Shown here piece after piece: positions 32,306 through 32,340 of a stretch of DNA of 32,340 bases (position 1 is the first letter of the stretch; the number at the start of each line of letters is the position of its first letter). The notes below the pieces were generated by a model that was not told where the DNA came from, made no database searches, and saw only the letters and a program-made list of their open reading frames with translations. Source of the stretch: Candidatus Eiseniibacteriota bacterium (GTDB lineage Bacteria; Eisenbacteria; RBG-16-71-46); the NCBI GenBank assembly GCA_016178725.1, contig JACOSV010000084.1, positions 119,205 through 151,544 of the forward strand. Direction: 5' to 3'. The translations under genes and the position numbers were made by a program.

Positions 32306-32340
32306 ATGATCGCCGCCGCCCTGCTGATCGCCGCGCTCGC
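32306..32340 (+). CDS. Possible start of the next MoxR-locus gene (partial)
   Basis: An ATG 20 nt after the DUF58 stop opens a hydrophobic frame, MIAAALLIAAL, running off the window. It looks like the start of a signal peptide or membrane segment. Membrane proteins commonly follow DUF58 in such loci. An earlier ATG at 32289 ends after six codons. No clear ribosome site. Confidence 0.4.
   Translation, partial: MIAAALLIAAL

Noticed and set aside
1..32340. CRISPR arrays, insertion sequences, prophage, integrase or toxin-antitoxin genes
   Set aside because: No regularly spaced repeats, transposase-like proteins or paired small ORFs with good starts were found. The HNH gene has no visible partner.

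Overview
The window is GC-rich DNA, densely packed with genes, from a Gram-negative bacterium. Evidence for an outer membrane includes two predicted outer-membrane barrels, an O-antigen-ligase-like protein, a lipoprotein and secreted proteins. Two of the secreted proteins end in a FlgD-Ig-like or type-IX-like tail (an 'SPNPS' or 'PYPNPSRG' motif, then a 'GRRV'-type strand and a 'PGIYWARL'-type strand). That tail, with the base composition, the multicopy-type HNH protein and the many membrane-plus-TPR proteins, fits a member of the FCB-related uncultured phyla such as Candidatus Eisenbacteria. This assignment is an inference; no 16S rRNA is present. Almost every reading frame opposite a real gene is open because of the base composition.

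Layout. (1) 1-4699, minus strand: the translation operon infC-rpmI-rplT-pheS-pheT, with pheT running off the left edge. infC appears to start at an AUC codon behind a near-perfect Shine-Dalgarno. It lies downstream of a promoter, a ~220 nt leader and an intrinsic-terminator hairpin, as expected of an autoregulated, attenuated operon. (2) 4973-9601: a TMTC-like membrane protein with TPRs (minus) and a small outer-membrane barrel (plus) separate infC from thrS, its frequent neighbour. thrS lacks the TGS domain and follows a tRNA-Val(GAC) gene with an unusual C33. (3) 9841-16424: an unrecognised secreted protein (plus), a GT39-like membrane glycosyltransferase with TPRs, and a 1021-residue BNR-repeat secreted protein (both minus). 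(4) 16566-21467, minus: an unknown 155-residue protein, aroC, an O-antigen-ligase-like protein and aroF. The first three are tightly coupled, with 1 nt and overlapping-codon junctions. aroC and aroF are the last and first steps of the chorismate pathway. (5) 21666-24350, plus: a secreted PLD3/PLD4-like HKD protein and an HNH nuclease-family protein whose coding region carries a perfect 15-bp inverted repeat. (6) 24359-26901, minus: ribA downstream of a polytopic membrane protein. That gene starts at a compact bidirectional promoter shared with an OB-fold-like lipoprotein gene (plus). (7) 27391-30123, minus: a secreted FlgD-tail protein, then an operon of a one-heme outer-membrane barrel and a small cytochrome c, a candidate electron-transfer pair. 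(8) 30395 to the right edge, plus: MoxR ATPase, a DUF58 protein and the start of a third gene.

No phage, insertion sequence, CRISPR array or defence island is visible. The most interesting signals are small: the AUC start with its leader, the hairpin inside the HNH gene, the one-heme barrel plus cytochrome operon, the back-to-back promoter, the C33 tRNA, and a repeated membrane-plus-TPR protein architecture placed beside housekeeping genes.
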